From Azadirachta indica (lineage: Eukaryota > Streptophyta > Magnoliopsida > Sapindales > Meliaceae), in the NCBI GenBank assembly GCA_022749755.1, contig CM040440.1:7985269-8049268 (forward strand): a DNA stretch of 64,000 bases, read 5' to 3'. The notes below the pieces were generated by a model. The model searched no databases, was not told the DNA's origin, and saw only the letters and a program-made list of their open reading frames with translations. Positions 43,665 to 56,660 of the stretch are shown here, in pieces. The translations under genes were made by a program, and so were the position numbers. How positions within the stretch are numbered: the first letter of the stretch is position 1; each line of letters opens with the position of its first letter.

Positions 43665-46600
43665 TCAATTGTTGGAGCTTTCAAAAGTTCCGAGGGCCAA
43701 GTCAATATCCGAGAACCGACTCCTCATTTCAGTAGAAAAGTTCCTGCACGAATCATCAAATATACAGCAACACAACACTAATTAGATCATTCTACTTACT
43801 TAATGCTGACAACATATAATACAGAGGTTAAAACAAATTACCTTACGAGACAGCACAATTCACTGGATACTAATTTATATGGATCCATGTTTCCTGACTT
43901 TATCATATGCACATATTCACCTTATACATGCATTAATTCTTAATTATTAGATGAAACATAGGAAATCAAAAAAATTGCTCCAATTTTGTTTCTTATTTTT
44001 CGTCATTTAAGAAGCAAACCTACCTTTAGCTGGATCGTACCCAAAATCAATATCTTCTTGCTCTAATATTTTTTCAACAACAGTTAAACCATCAAATCCA
44101 GCCGTGGAAGCAATTGAGTACACAGGCATCTACAAATATGTACAAGCTCCAATTGTAAGTAAACTGTCTCCTAACTTGGAAAATTAAAAAAACAAAAAAA
44201 ATGCGTCAACACACACCTTGAGGACATGCTGAAATAGCCGAACACCATACTTCTGACCAGAGTTTTCCACTTGCAATTTGTCCAATTCCTTGGAGGCATG
44301 TACGAGTGCAACCCCTCCACCTTCCATTAATAGTTCAAAAATGCAATGAACCAAACAAAATTCTAAAAATGAAAGGGTTATTTTGATTAATTACCAGGTA
44401 TAATTCCTTCTTTAATTCCAGCACTGGCAGCATGTACAGAATTAGACACTCTCAAATAATTTTTGTGCGATTCCTCCATAGTTTGAACGACCCCCGCCTT
44501 ACATTATACAACCTCATCAAAATATAACAGCTGGAATGGCTCAGCAAACAATTAATTAATTCCCAGCAACTGTACCTTGTAAATAGCTGCACCACGAGAA
44601 AGTCCCGCAAGCCTATCTTGCAATAACATTGTTTCAAAATTTAATTCACTACGTCTGATTGTGCTTAGCATCTGTAACAACAATTAAAGGGCTCATGTCA
44701 AATATTTAGCCAATAAACACAATAGCAAAGAGTTTGATAAATCGTTGAAAATAAACAACCAACCTGTTGACATCTTTTTTCAATACTTTCCTGGGTCCCA
44801 GAGCCACCAATGACGACTATCTTACTATCTGCTATCCTAACCTGTAATGATGAATGAAAATGAATAATAAAACTTATTTTTCAACAAAGTTCTCACAGCA
44901 AATTTATATACAGTTACCATGCATCATTAAATTAAACATCTTACCTCTCTGCAAGACCCAAGCATTGATGGTATAGGGTTCATATCAGACACTTCAGTTA
45001 CAACCTAAAGTCAACTAAAAATCTGGTTAGTGTATATATTACATTAAAGTAAGTAAGGTGAGAAGTTACCAACTTAACCAACCTGGCCTCCAGTGAAAAT
45101 GGCAAGGTCCTGCAAGATTGCGTTATTATCTACACTATCTACCATAGCATCGATGATATATACCTGGATCCAGATAAAGAATCTACCGTAACTAATTGAT
45201 ATGTAAAAACAACATTTGTAAAATTAAAATAATAATTTAATGACGTAAGATGCTTTAAACATGGGTTAGTTAAAATCTATCATGTAATCTCATTTGATAT
45301 TAGTCAATTTCCAAGTCATCTTCACTCTTGAAATTAAAGATTAGGTTGAATAATGTAAATTTTCATGTCTGGTCTCAAAGTAAATTCAGCGTGGACAAAT
45401 CCGAAGAATCAAACAATGTAAATTATCAATTTTATTTACTTTTAAATAGCTTTGATTTGATTTTAAAAAAACTGTCTTATAGTTTTAAAAAATTCCAAAA
45501 AATAACTGAAAATTGGTACCAGTAAAAAATTTCAAAAGAGCAATACAGAAATATTAACTATTTATTAGAGATTATACCAACCTAAAATATTCTTATTCAT
45601 AATTACTTAAGATAAAACAAAAGTTTTAGTTATTAATTTATACCAAATCGAAACAAAACCAAAATCACACTGAAACAAATAGGGTTAATATCCTCTATTA
45701 GTTTAGTTTGCTTTCCTATTTTAAAAGTTCACTGTTTAAAAAATCAGATTGAATTGAATTATGCCCTCCTGAAATTGGTATTTTTCAGTTTCTCCAAAAT
45801 ACACTTCATTTTACCTGAATTCCAAGAGATTCTCGATCTCTCTCAATAGATTCTACAAGGTCCATATCAGCTTTCTCAGTCACAATCAATAATGGTCGTT
45901 TCTAAAATAAAAAAAGGAAAACTATTAATTAAATATGTTAATAAACCAAATTCAACTTTTAGTTTTGTATATAGACCCTCTTACATAATTTGTTGATTTA
46001 ATTGCTTGCTCAACAACATTTCTATTAAAACTTTTATGCTCGACGATTAAAATGAATGGATTTTCCACACTCTGAAAAACAAGAAACAAAAAATTATGTT
46101 AACACCAATAACAAAACATTATACTTTCAAGTGTAAACAACGTAATCCTAATTCATTGATTGGGAAACATATATGTAAGATATTATTATATTATATATAT
46201 AAGAGCACACAGATTCAGGGATATATTGAAATCCTTACACTTGTTGATGTTTCCAAATCATTGAAGTAAGGGTGGTGAGGGGATGCAAAGCTCCAGCAAA
46301 GTTGCATTCCATTATCAAACTCTAACGCATTACCCATTTTTTTGTCAGGCTGCAATAGTTTTGAAAAAGAGAAAAAAAAAAGACTGCCATTTTGAGACAT
46401 TTGAATGAGTCAAAAATAATGAAAAAGAAAAGACCTAATATCATTGAAAAGAAAGAAAATCATTTATGGGAAGAGAAAGAGAATCATACTACATTTTCGC
46501 ATATTCTTTTATCATTTATCGCATACTCATTCTGATTTATCAACCACAGCTCATCCAATAAAGCAAAAACAAAAATAAAATTAGGGGATATTTTTGTCAT

Positions 46601-46888
46601 TGCCTTAAAGTATGTCTAAATCTTATAATACATTATGTTATAATTGAAAAGTGTTAAATCTAACAACCAAAGGACAGTGAGCTAAAAAGCATAATCTTAT
46701 AAAAACTTAAAAAATAAAAACAAAAAAGGATGTTCCTATCTTGATTTGTTTCTCTTTTCTCCTTTAGAAATTTAATTTGGTATAAGTGTAGGGGTAGGCA
46801 AATAAACACGTAACCAAAGTTTTATATAATAATAAGTAAATAACAAACTCATTGTCTCCTCTCCCCCCCCCTCCCTTCCCCTTCCTCC

Positions 46889-46928
<40 letters not shown>

Positions 46929-48530
46929 CCCCACTCGCAACCCAAAAAAAAGAAAAAACTAAAACATAACCGCCCTTGTCTACGCTATCTCTAAAAAGAG
47001 TCAATTATCCATAACCTCACTTTGAATTGAAGAAATATGTGTTGTTGATAAGGTTAAAAAAATATAATTATAACATTAAAAAAATGATGGAAGGAGTTAG
47101 AAAACTATGTAGTTGTTGTATTTGTTAATTAATTCAAGTTTATAAATAATAATATAATAATAATTACAATGACAACAATAAATAAACATAATAAATTATA
47201 GGCTTAAGTCTAAATCGTATAACTGAAAACAAACTATTGATTTGGTTTGGTTTGGGTTAGATTGGGTCGAAACTTGAAATATAACCAACCCAACATTTTT
47301 TCTTTTGGTTTCAGTTAGCCCTGTTATAAACCAATAGAAACATGCCCACCACTAATTAGTTAAATGCATGATAATAAACAAAGTAAGGCAACATACAAGC
47401 TACACCATGCCGCATGGATCTAAAACCAAGAGGAATCATAATGAAAGAATCCAATATATATAGTGAATAATTGATAGCAAATAAAGAGGAAAGGATTGCA
47501 AAAGCTCAACAAGCAGCTAGCTTACCATGACAACAAGTAAACCATCATATCCAACTTTCTCCACACCCTTGGCTATGAGCTCCCCAATCGTTCTATCACT
47601 AACTATCGTTGTAAGCTTTGAGAGAAATAAAAAAATAAAAATATTTAAAGCCATACACACATCACAACAACCCAATGTGCAGGATAATCCTCCCTAGTGA
47701 ACTACTCCTAAACTAAACTAAGTAAAAATCAGAATGAATGTAAACCTGGACAATTTCTTTCTTTTGCCTGATCTTTAATGCTATACGCCTTAGGTATTTA
47801 TCCACTGCAACCATTGCCATACGAACCCCCCGATACATATCCTTGCTATTGACCCCTGCCGATAGTGCCTTGTAACCCTCCTGATACAGAGCTCGGCATA
47901 CAACAGGGTTATATTTGAAGCCTGCAAAATTTACATATATATATAACTGAACAACCATCCATCCATTCAACCAAAATACTTGCTTACCACTATTACCTCT
48001 AACAATGGCCCAATCATCTTGAATCACGTCACATGCAGGATTTTCTATCTTACAAGGGAGAAGCTCTTTCGGTATATTATATTCAAAATCCTACAGCCCC
48101 AGCAACCAGTAACAAAACTCAAAATTCCAAACGAAGTATAATAAGCAAATTCCCGATATAATAATGCGTGAGTCACTCACTTTCAAAGGGCTTTCTTCTT
48201 GGGCGGCAGAATTTCCACTGCCCCCGAAACTGCGAGCAACCTAATACATACATAATTCCAGAAACATCCATTAACTTAGTCACAAAATAGCAAATCTTGA
48301 AATTATAAAAAAAATAATAAAATACTATTAACAATAAATAATACAAATCTCACCCGATAGATACTGGTCCTGGCCAACCTACAATACACATAGACAACCA
48401 AAATGCACATAAGCAAAGAAGAAATTAGACGACTAAAAAAATTTTGGTCTTCGAAAACTATTAATAAGAAAAGTTGAGCAAGCACATGCCTGAATCTGGA
48501 GGCGAGACTAGAGCCTAAGAGCATCGTCAT
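43665..48530 (-). CDS. CPN60/HSP60-like chaperonin paralogue C3, 18 exons, about 520 aa
   Basis: The same 18-exon structure as C1 on the minus strand; spliced length from the ATG at 48524 is 1560 bases with no stop (519 aa, or 521 from the ATG at 48530). Exon 1 encodes MTMLLGSSLASRF, a mitochondrial-presequence-like start. C3 is closer to true CPN60 than C1: LSAGVNSKDMYRGVRMAM resembles the AGMNAMDLRRGISMAV of plant CPN60. Later come PFILIVEHKS, RPLLIVTEKADMDLVESIER, QDLAIFTGGQVVTE, IIPGGGVALVHASKELDKLQ and GYDPAKGEYVHMIKSGNMDP, ending ALGTFESSNN. GPKGR and GDGTT are missing, and the Asp398 position is Asn (RVSNSVHAAS). Intron 1 has a GC donor; intron 6 contains a 37-base C run. It is the best candidate for a functional member; nothing shows expression. 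Confidence 0.77.
46890..46926. repeat. Poly-C tract (37 C) in intron 6 of C3
   Basis: Read directly; preceded from 46861 by further C-rich runs broken by single T's. In C1 and C2 the same intron has only TTTTTTTGGGG, so the tract expanded in C3. The run is poly-G in the transcript strand. Confidence 0.93.
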
Positions 48531-49074
48531 TCCGCCGATCTGTTTCGAAGTAGTTAGCGGGTGAAATGGCGTTTGACGGCGGCTTAGGGTATTTTCAGGC
48601 AGTATCTATCTACAGCTACAAAGTTTTGGTTTAGAAGGTAATTTGACAAATGCTATGTGGTAAATTTTACTTTAGTCCTTAATAGTTTAGTAAATATCAT
48701 GTAAATCGAATTATTTCACATATTAATCAGTAAAACCCTTCATTCTTTTGTCCAACAATTTAAAATCCCTTTGGCAGTACTAATAATCACTTCGAAGATA
48801 CTTATTGGTATATTTGTCAACTTTAATAACAAATACTTATCCAAATAAAATTAATGCTTGGAGTGATTTTTAAATTAGTACTTAATTAGATATTTTTATG
48901 AAATTAACGTTTTAGGTGCCTAAGAAACATTTTAAGTGTCCGACATTTTATGAAATTAACATTTTAACACCTATCCAATTTTAATGAAATTATTGTGATC
49001 TCAAAATACCTTCAATAAACTCCATAAATTTAACCAAATTTAATGAAACTTTTTCCATTCCTAACATTACCCTT
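48531..49074. other. Presumed promoter side of C3 and spacer
   Basis: 48531-48760 is a diverged inverse of the C1 upstream region (GAAGTAGTTAGCG and GACGGCG boxes shared with 6615-6660). Beyond that nothing is recognised. Confidence 0.5.
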
Positions 49075-49250
49075 AACTAAATTTATTGCTCAACAACATT
49101 TCTATTAAAACTTTTACACTTGACGATTAAAAATAATGGACGTTCCATAGTCTGTCAAATAGAAAACAAAAATTATGTTAACATCAATAACAATAAAATA
49201 TTATATTTTTCAAGTGTAAACAATTTAATCCTAATTAATTAGGGATGGCA
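49075..49250 (-). pseudogene. CPN60-like exon 8 fragment
   Basis: Matches exon 8 of C3 (inverse of about 46010-46080) with several changes. It is followed by GTGTAAACAATTTAATCCTAAT as in the intron. A near-identical fragment lies at 52300-52470. Confidence 0.75.
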
Positions 49251-49430
49251 ACGGGTCGAGTTTGTAGATCTCTGCGAGCCTCAGACCCGATTCGAACATG
49301 ATTTGACTTGTTTTATTTTTTCAAGTGTAAACAATTTAATCCTTATTAATTAGGGATGACAACAGGTCGGGGGTGGGTTGGGGATCCCTGTGGGCCCCAA
49401 AACCGATTCGATCCTAATTTGACTTGTGAT
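49218..49430. repeat. Tandem duplication of about 105 bases
   Basis: CAAGTGTAAACAATTTAATC followed by TTAGGGATGRCAACRGGTCG and TTTGACTTG occurs twice in a row (about 49218-49320 and 49321-49430), with moderate divergence. Confidence 0.75.
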
Positions 49431-51184
49431 AAATGGAAAAAAATTGTAGTCATAACTTATAATGGCATAAACCTGAGATCTCAAGAAATTCAAGCAATCA
49501 ACTTACCACTATGTCACTCGTGCTTTATTGTTAAAATGTGCAAATGACATATATTTAACTGCATATATATTTAATTTCTATTATTACAAATATTATTTAT
49601 TTTAATTTTGCAATTATTTTATTTTTTTGTATATTCTTGAAATTGAAGAAAAAGGATCATGTTAATATTTTTAATAATAGTAATATTTTGTAATCATTTT
49701 ATTTTTAACATTATTGTTGTAAATTGAAGTTGGACGACTTTTTTTTTTTTTTTTTTTTGCATTTTTCTGTAAACATATATATTCTACACTAAAATGTTTC
49801 AATTTCTCATTATGATATATTAAAATTAGGCAATGTAATGCAATTTTATTGGCCAATTTACTGTTATCACATTATTAATTAAAACCTAATCCCAATCCAT
49901 ATTAATTAGAATAATAATAATAATAATCAATCTTTATTAAATGAACCGTGATTAAGAACTAGTCTAATGAGCATGATATCATCATCATAAAATAAGATTC
50001 AATTCTCAAAGTTATTGTAAAATTAAAGTATATTATACAAATGAGTTTAGAACTTAGTATCATATTTGATTAATACATTTACTATAATTTTTTTATTAAC
50101 CTATATAAATAGAAAAATAAAGAAGTGTAATAGTAGATTATAGTCGAATTTTTAATAGAATTGATAATATCGGAGAAATATATTAAATCCATCTTGTACT
50201 TTTTTATTTTTTGATAATTTTACAAAAACATATTTTAAGAGTGGTTGTGAAGGTGAGGGTCTTCTTTAGTATTGGACTTTTTTTTTTATATATATATATA
50301 TATATATATATTACATAAAGGACCTAATTGATTACATTAAAAAATATAATATTTGATTTTTCTTAAATTAATTGTTAAATACAGGATAAATGATAATACA
50401 TCAATTCGATTAAAATAATTTATATAAAATATTATAGGTAATAAAAATATTGTTAGAATAAAATATCAAAATTTGATTGATACATTTACTATAATATTTT
50501 TATTAACTTATATAAATAGAAAAAAAAAATAATTATAGTAGTGAATTATTTAATTGAATTGATAAAGTTAGATAAATGTACTAAATCAATCTTAGATTTC
50601 TTTATTTTTTGATAATTTTGCATAAAAACATTTTGTTTGGCAAATAAAAAATAAAATCTGAAGAGAAAAAATCTTTTAGGATATATTTGATTTTTTGTTA
50701 ATCTTAATATTATAAAAAAAAAATTAATTTATTAACAAATTGATTATTTTGTTTGACATCAATTGATTATTTTTATTTTATTAAAACTTATTGTTCTAAA
50801 TCTTAATTATTAAAAACTATGTAATTTTATTAGTTTTTTGATTATTTTAGTAAATTTTTTATTAAGAAAATAAATTTAAAAAATTCTAAAATTGATTAAA
50901 TTGAAAATTTTTAAATAATTATGAATTTATGAATTATGATTATACGATAATATGAAGGACTTAATTGAATAAATTAAAATAGAGATTAAAAATATCTTTG
51001 TACATAGGTTAGATCTAACTAATTGTTTAAGTTTTTTCGATAATAATATTATTTTTTAAAAATTTTTTATTGAAATAATAAATTAAAAATAAAAGTTAAA
51101 TTATTATAATTAAAAAAAATATATTATAAAAAATTAAAAAATAAAAATTAAAATGTTATAACTGAAAAAATATATATATATATA
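49431..51184. other. Very AT-rich spacer with microsatellites
   Basis: No gene seen. It contains a T-run (about 49738-49758), a (TA)n run at 50287-50311 and another at 51171-51189. 50050-50180 and 50460-50600 resemble each other (ATTTACTATAAT, TTATTAACTTATATAAATAG). Confidence 0.55.
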
Positions 51185-52470
51185 TATATTTTACTTATTC
51201 CAAACTCGGGCAAATTCCGAGAATATTTAGTGAAAACCAGGAATATCTGTCACCATTCTCTGCATACCTTTGGTTTAAAAACAATAAAAATGTAAAAATG
51301 TCTAATTCTAATGTATTAATCATCCTGTCCGTACATATACGTGTTTATATAGAAGGTTGGTGGCTATGTTCAATTTCTTGCACGCCGTCCACGTGTTCTT
51401 AATATTGAAAAGCAATATAATGCGTTGGCAAACCATTTGGCTTAATTTGCATGTGAATTTTGGAATTTTCCTTCAAATCATATATTAATTCATTACAACC
51501 ATCCACTGCAATGAGATAGGTGATATATATCATCATCAATTAAGCATATACGCTAAATCCTCTTTTTGAGTATTATTCCAATTTAAGTTTTCACACATTT
51601 TTTAAAACTTTTTTAAGAAAGAAAATATGTAAGAAATATGTTTAATAATTATAATTTAAAGCAACAGTTTCTTAGATATGCCAATCATCACTCAGGAGTT
51701 GTTTGCTTTTTTACGAATTCTAAATACAATTATTCAAATATTTTAAAATTGTTTATTTTTTAACTTATGAAATATTTAGTAAAAAATATATGAATATAAT
51801 TAAGTTAAAAATTTTGATTTAAATCTGAACGAGCAAATATCTAAATATTTTAATATTTTTACTTTATTAAATTATTTATTACAAAATTAAAATTCTAATT
51901 AACTATTTTGAACGTATCTCTTTTTTGTTGTAGGTTCCCTCTGCTTATCTTTTCAATCTTACTTATTTTATATTTTAATTATTACAATAAATTTATATAT
52001 TTACATAATTACAACTATATTAAAATATATGACTTTAGCTGGATGGTATCCAAAATCAATATCCTCTTGCTCTAATATCTTTTCAACAACAGTTAAACCA
52101 TTAAATCCAACTGTGGAAGCGATTGAGTACACAAGCATCTACAAATATATAAAAGATCCAATTGTAAGTAAATTGTCTCCTAACTCGAAGGCACGTTGAA
52201 GTGCAAACCCCTGCCACCTTCCATTAATAGTTCAAAAATACAATGAATCAAACAAAATTCTAAAAATGATTCGATTAATTCAACCCTCTTACATAATTTA
52301 TCCATTTAATTGCTTGCTCAACAACATTTCTATTAAAACTTTTACACTTGACGATTAAAAATAATGGACGTTCCATACTCCTTCAAACAGAAAACTAAAA
52401 ATTATGTTAACATCAATAACAATAAAACATTGTATTTTTCAAGTGTAAACAATTTAATCCTAACTAATTA
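51185..52470 (-). pseudogene. CPN60-like debris: 3' flank, exon 16, exon 15 start, exon 8
   Basis: 51185-51720 matches the 3' flank of C3. 52010-52140 is exon 16 (inverse), followed by a short remnant of exon 15's start (52195-52230), then exon 8 (about 52300-52370). Exons 17-18 and 9-14 are missing, so it is a scrambled remnant. Confidence 0.75.
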
Positions 52471-53234
52471 GGGATGGCAACGAGTCAGGTTCTTTACTAA
52501 TTAACAATATCTAGGGTCTTTGAAATGCATATGAATCTATGTCCACTTTTTGGAAATTTGTCAATTTACAGAAAACCTAAACCAATGTGAGCTAGACACA
52601 GAGCACATGTTTAGTTTTACCTGCTGAACGTATGTTGTTAAGCATCTCCACTGTTTTAATACAGTAACCTAGTGCCTGTGACAGTTTTATTTGGGTCAAC
52701 AGTGAAGTCTGACAATTCAATCTATTTTACTTATTGATAATATATATCCAAATCTAACCAAATATTGTCCACCACTTGGAAATTCATTATCAGTTTGATC
52801 ATATTTTCAAAAGTGACACGGCAAGCTTTCTCTAGAGCTTTCTTTATTGACTATCAATTGGGCCATGTGAATTTGATATGATTTTAATTAATGTGTTATA
52901 TAGTCAATGCTTGACCTGGTACATGTATTTTGAGCCTCCTCTTGACTATGGCTTTTGTAAACTGCAGACATGAAGGACATAAAGATGGGTTATGGCTACA
53001 CTGTGTTCGTTACTCTAGCCTCGGATGGATTTATGAATGTCCTTACCCTGACTAAGGGTCACTTAACTAGTAGTTTTCTTTTATGAATATCCTCTCTCAG
53101 GGGTCAAGAAATTTCTTTGGTCGTTTACGAGTTGTCTGTAATTATTGTACTGATTGGGAATCAAGTTATACGTCGAGTCTGGTGTGGCTTCTGCTAGTCT
53201 ATATTTATTTATCAATCTACAAACTATAATCTGT
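52471..53234. other. Unique spacer, no gene recognised
   Basis: Less AT-rich than its surroundings and not duplicated in the window. Short frames only; no family recognised. Confidence 0.4.
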
Positions 53235-53660
53235 CAGCATTTATAAATCTAAAAAATGGTTACCAGAAAATGGATTGTGAAATATTTATTTATAAATCTA
53301 GAAAAATACGTTTGGATTGGCATTCTGTCTATGTTAATTAATTGGCATTGGTTTCTAAAACACGCTTTTAATAGGTTATGATTGAGATTTATGGAAACTG
53401 ACATTTCATTTTTGCTTTACGTTTCAGCAAATTGTTGATGCAAAAGCATAAATTATAATGCTAAAGCGGGAAAAAGTACTGCAGAGGTATTTAATAGAGA
53501 CTGAAACATTAAGAAAGCTGCTCGTTTGTTTCTACGTCTCACTATCGATTTTCGGTTACTTTCCTAAGCTTTGGCAAAACAATACTTAGCTAAAATGTTT
53601 CATTTATTTAACAATTACCCCATGTTCTTAATTAACACATGCATTTGATTGCTAATTAAC
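53235..53660 (-). repeat. Inverse copy of the 29750-30100 repeat
   Basis: Matches 29750-30100 read on the opposite strand, including TTTTGCATCAACAATTTGCT and the GTTTCTAAAACACGC region. It ends exactly where CPN60-like C4 starts. Confidence 0.75.
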
Positions 53661-56660
53661 ACATGTTTAGGTTGATATATTCGCTAATAAGTAACTAGTA
53701 TTTATGTATCACTCTTAAAGTTTGAAATTTTATTACTACCAACTTTTAGTTTCTTTTTTTTAAAACTATCTAAAACTAAAAGAAAACTATTTAAAATCAA
53801 ATCAAAGCTATTTAAAATTAAATAAAATTGATAATTGACATTGTTTGATTCTTTGGTCTTGTCCACCCTTAATGTCAATGAGATTGAACATGGTAATTTA
53901 CATTTTTCCAACTAGCCTCGAATGTCAAGCGTGAAGATGCCATGAAAATTTACTAATATCAAATGAGATTGCATGATAGATTTTAAGCTAACTAAAAACA
54001 AAAGGGCATGTATCTTATGTCATTAATTATTAGTTTAATTTTACAAATGTTGTCTTATATATCAATTAGTTATGTTTGATTCTTTATTTGGATCTAGGTT
54101 TATATCGTCAACCCTACGCTAAAAAGAGAAGACAATAACGCAATCTTGCATGACCTTGCCGCTTTCACAGGAGGCCAGGTTGGTTAATTTGGTAAATTCT
54201 CACCTTACTTAATGTAATATATACACTAACCATTTTAGTTAACTTTAGGTTGTAACTGAAGCGTCTGATATGAGCTCTATACCATCAATGCTTGGGTCTT
54301 GTCGGGAGGTGAGATATTTAATGATCCATGGTGCTATAAATATGCAGTGATATCTTTGTTGAAATATAAGTTTTATTTTCCATTTTCATTCATCATTACA
54401 GGCTAGAATAACAGGTTATAAGATGGCTGTCATTGGTGGCTCTGGTAGCCAGGAAGATATTGAAAAAAGACGTCAACAGGTAGGTTCGGTTGTTTAATTT
54501 TCAACGACTATTCAAACTATTTGCTATTGTGTTATTAATGAATTAATTATTTGACATGTGTCCTTTATTTGTTGTCACAGTTGCTAACCACAATCAAACG
54601 TAGCAAATCAATATTTCAAATGAAGTTATTACAGGCGAGGCTTAAAGAACTTTCCCGTGGTGTGGCTATTTACAAGGTAGAGTTGCTTGGAATTGATTAA
54701 TTGTTTATGGTCCTACAGCAGCTGTTATATTTGATGAGGTTGTTTCATGTAAGGTTGGGGTCATATGAACTGTTGAAGAATCGCTCAAAAATTATTTAAG
54801 AGTGTGTAATTCTGCTTTTGCTGTCAGTGCTGCAACTATACAAGGAATTATACCTGGTGATTAATCAAGATAACCATTTTATTTTTAGGATTCTGTTTGG
54901 TTCATTTTTGTTGAATTGCATTTTTGAACTATTGATTGAAGGTGGTGGGGTTGCACTTCTACATGCCTCCAAGGAATTGGACAAATTGCAAGTTGAAAAC
55001 TCTGGTCAGAAGTATGGTGTTCAACTTTTCAACATGTCCTCAAGGTGTGTGCAGATGCATTTTTGTAGTCTTTTAATTTTCCAATTTAGGAGACAGAGTT
55101 TGCCAACAATTGGAGCTTGTATACTTGTAGATGCCTGTGTACTCAATTGCTTCCATGGCGGGATTTGATGGCTTATGTCACGGCACAAGAAATCGCATGT
55201 TGGCTGGGTGTGCTGGGGTGTGACAACTCAAGCACATTGATGTTTCATGGTGCAAAGTCGGCTTCAGTCTCAAGGGCTATTATGTAGAGGGGACTTAGAC
55301 CACCCCTGCCCGAACTGGTCGGGGACTGAAGCCGTCCTCCTGATGAGGTCAAGGTAGGCCGAAACCAGTTAAATATGCGACGGGATAACAAGGCTTACCC
55401 TCGACATGGGGGTTTACGAGGGTGCCGCACGTGCCTTTCCGCTGGGCGCGTGACAGATGGTATCAGAGCAGGAACGAGAATTTCCGCAAAATCTCGCTAC
55501 GTTCCTGCTCCTGTGGGAATCCACCGAGATGGCCGAGGATATTAGCCCGTAAGATTGGGCGAGGGAAAACGGGGTGTCTATTATGTGACCCTTCGCCACG
55601 CAGCCTCAAATGGGGGCGTGCTCGCACTATGTTGTGTCCTGCGGTATGGGGATCTTCCTGGGGGAAGATGAGCATAGTGGTTTGAAAGGCAACCGCATAG
55701 CGCCTCATCTACGCCAAGCACTGCTACCACCGTACGTCGAGGATGGCATGCCCGCACGACGTGGTGTTATCGTGTTCTCTTTATGAGAGTCTCCTTAGCC
55801 CGGAGGAGATGGGTGTTATGGAGTGGAGCGGTATGCAGGGTAGGATCTCAATGGTCTACCAATTGAGCTGGCGAAAAATTTGAAGATGGCCGCGTGCACG
55901 AGGACGTGCACGATTTTCGGTGGTGGAGAATGTCACGGCACAAAAAATCGCATGTTGGCTGGGTGTGCTGGGGTGTGACAACTCAAGCACATTGATGTTT
56001 CATGGTGCAAAGTCGGCTTCAGTCTCAAGGGCTATTATGTAGAGGGGACTTAGACCACCCTTGCCCGAACTGGTCGGGGACTGAAGCCGTCCTCCTGATG
56101 AGGCCAAGGTAGGCCGAAACCAGTTAAATATGCGACGGGATAACAAGGCTTACCCTCGACATGGGGGTCTACGAGGGTGCCGCACGTGCCTTTCCGCTGG
56201 GCGCGTGACACTTAGCTGTTGTTGAAAAGATATTAGATCAAGAAGATATTGATTTTGGATATGATCCAGCTAAAGGTAGGCTTGTTTCTTAAATGAAGAG
56301 AAATAAGAAACAAAATTGGAGCGATATGTTAACTTTTTATGTTTCATCTAATAATTAAGAGTTAATGCTTGTATAAGGTGAATACGTGCACGTGATAAAG
56401 TCTGGAAATATGGATCCTTATACATTAGTATCTAGGGAATTGTGCAATCTCGTAAGGTAACTTGTTTTAACCTCTTAATAAGAATTTGTTATATGTTGTT
56501 AGTATTAAGTAGAATAATCTAATTAGTATTGCTATATATTTGTGATTTGTGCTTGAGGTTTTCTGGTGAAATGTGGAGTTGGTCGCTGAGACTCCTGGAA
56601 AGCTCCAGCAATTGAATTTGAAGGAGCACAGAAGCAAATGAGCTCATTATTGGTTCTATG
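53660..56660 (+). pseudogene. CPN60-like copy C4, exons 10-18 only, TRIM-disrupted
   Basis: Starts in intron 9 (matches 9515 onward) and lacks exons 1-9. Exons 10-15 are near-identical to C1. Exon 15 has a base loss near GVQLF that shifts the frame. Exon 16 is split by a TRIM at 55176-56210. The exon 18 acceptor GTGCAG has become GTGCTT. Not functional. Confidence 0.87.
55176..56210 (+). mobile_element. Intact TRIM retrotransposon, 1035 bp, in C4 exon 16
   Basis: The 5' LTR is 55176-55455 and the 3' LTR 55931-56210, both 280 bp and differing at only a handful of sites by eye. PBS GATGGTATCAGAGC follows at 55456 and the purine-rich GGTGGTGGAGAA precedes the 3' LTR. The 475-bp internal region has no gag-pol. 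Target duplication CTTA lies at 55172-55175 and 56211-56214. The uninterrupted exon in C1, C2 and C3 proves the insertion. Mobilisation must have relied on proteins from another element. Confidence 0.93.

Noticed and set aside
52471..53234. Possible unique gene between repeats
   Set aside because: Base composition is a little higher in GC, but no frame or splice pattern gave recognisable protein.
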